Shown here: positions 59,528 to 59,637 of the stretch, piece after piece
Numbering within the stretch: position 1 is the stretch's first letter
Layout: the number at the start of each line of letters is the position of its first letter
Assembly (NCBI GenBank): GCA_947385955.1
Contig: CANDNA010000021.1
Span: forward strand, 1 to 59,637
Direction of reading: 5' to 3'
Origin: an uncultured Clostridia bacterium
GTDB lineage: Bacteria; Bacillota; Clostridia; Lachnospirales; Lachnospiraceae
Length of the DNA stretch: 59,637 nucleotides
Notes under the pieces: model-generated
Told to the model about the DNA's origin: nothing
The model's database searches: none
Seen by the model: only the letters and a program-made list of their open reading frames with translations
Made by a program: the position numbers and the translations under genes

Positions 59528-59637
59528 GTGCAGGATGATGCAAAACAGATAGAGGAAGTCATGGCAAAGCGTACCGCTAAAAACAGCGTATTCCTTGACC
59601 TTTTTCAAAACAAGAGTTATCTGCTAAAGCTGTATAA
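59528..59637 (+). CDS. Rpn/PD-(D/E)XK transposase-like protein, 5' part only
   Basis: Only 36 codons lie in the window. The block AKRTAKNSVFLDLFQNKSYL then LKLY is the typical start of the Lachnospiraceae PD-(D/E)XK nuclease family transposase proteins (Rpn-like, recombination-promoting). The nuclease residues are beyond the edge. GTG 59528 has CGAGGTG 7 bases upstream. Fits the mobile character of this end. Confidence 0.7.
   Translation, partial: MQDDAKQIEEVMAKRTAKNSVFLDLFQNKSYLLKLY

Overview
This window looks like chromosomal DNA of a spore-forming member of Lachnospiraceae (class Clostridia). The placement rests on spoIVA preceded by a sigma-E-type promoter, a class B sortase paired with an SPxTG surface protein, a Cys/Gly-rich spore-type small protein behind a sigma-K-like -10, strong GGAGG ribosome binding sites, TTG/GTG starts, and the Firmicutes order ylxM-ffh-rpsP-khpA-rimM-trmD-rplS-lepB-rbgA-rnhB-ylqG-ylqH-yraN. 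The genus is inferred, not proven.

Layout. 1-5960: CheV, a shortened Sir2-like protein, a large acidic/lysine-rich membrane protein, then hisH-hisF-ung. 5980-6460: tRNA-Leu(CAA), a terminator and a broken hicB antitoxin. 6490-10000: a NifX-like/Mrp iron-sulfur pair followed by three poorly characterised genes, one a lipoprotein. 10140-20790: a long translation, secretion and ribosome-assembly cluster from one very good promoter, interrupted after rplS by a structured 115-bp tandem repeat, then two signal peptidases around rbgA, rnhB, a FliK-like/FlhB-tail-like pair, a YraN nuclease-like protein and PgeF. 20870-25280: a two-component system and a PfkB-type sugar kinase. 25410-26690: prs (minus), divergent from a radical-SAM/DUF512 gene through promoters whose -35 boxes touch. 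26726-31130: DUF512, der, plsY, gpsA. 31180-34800: a MoxR ATPase, a VWA protein and spoIVA. 34911-37950 (minus): tyrA-aroA plus a secreted YHYH protein. 38200-46590: an EF-G paralogue with a damaged NKxD box, two exported/membrane proteins, leuS, and an unusual pseudo-receiver/ComFB fusion. 46630-47860 (minus): two small genes and the Cys/Gly-rich protein. 48060-54010: sortase B and a 1684-residue leucine-rich surface protein that is probably its substrate.

The last 5.5 kb (about 54440 to the end) is accessory DNA: a subtilase gene cut off just after its HGTH motif, an unrecognised winged-helix-like gene followed by a two-copy 60-bp hairpin repeat, an NB-ARC/TPR STAND ATPase whose reading frame is broken at a run of eight G, an orphan DinJ antitoxin whose toxin position is occupied by an IS3 orfA remnant, and the start of an Rpn/PD-(D/E)XK transposase-like gene running off the edge.

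A palindromic element of about 45 bp occurs three times (40312, 47414, 54016). The best candidates for little-described biology are the STAND ATPase with its G8 tract, the REC-ComFB fusion, the structured tandem repeats, and the sortase/SPQTG pair. All functions come from reading motifs; no database search was run.
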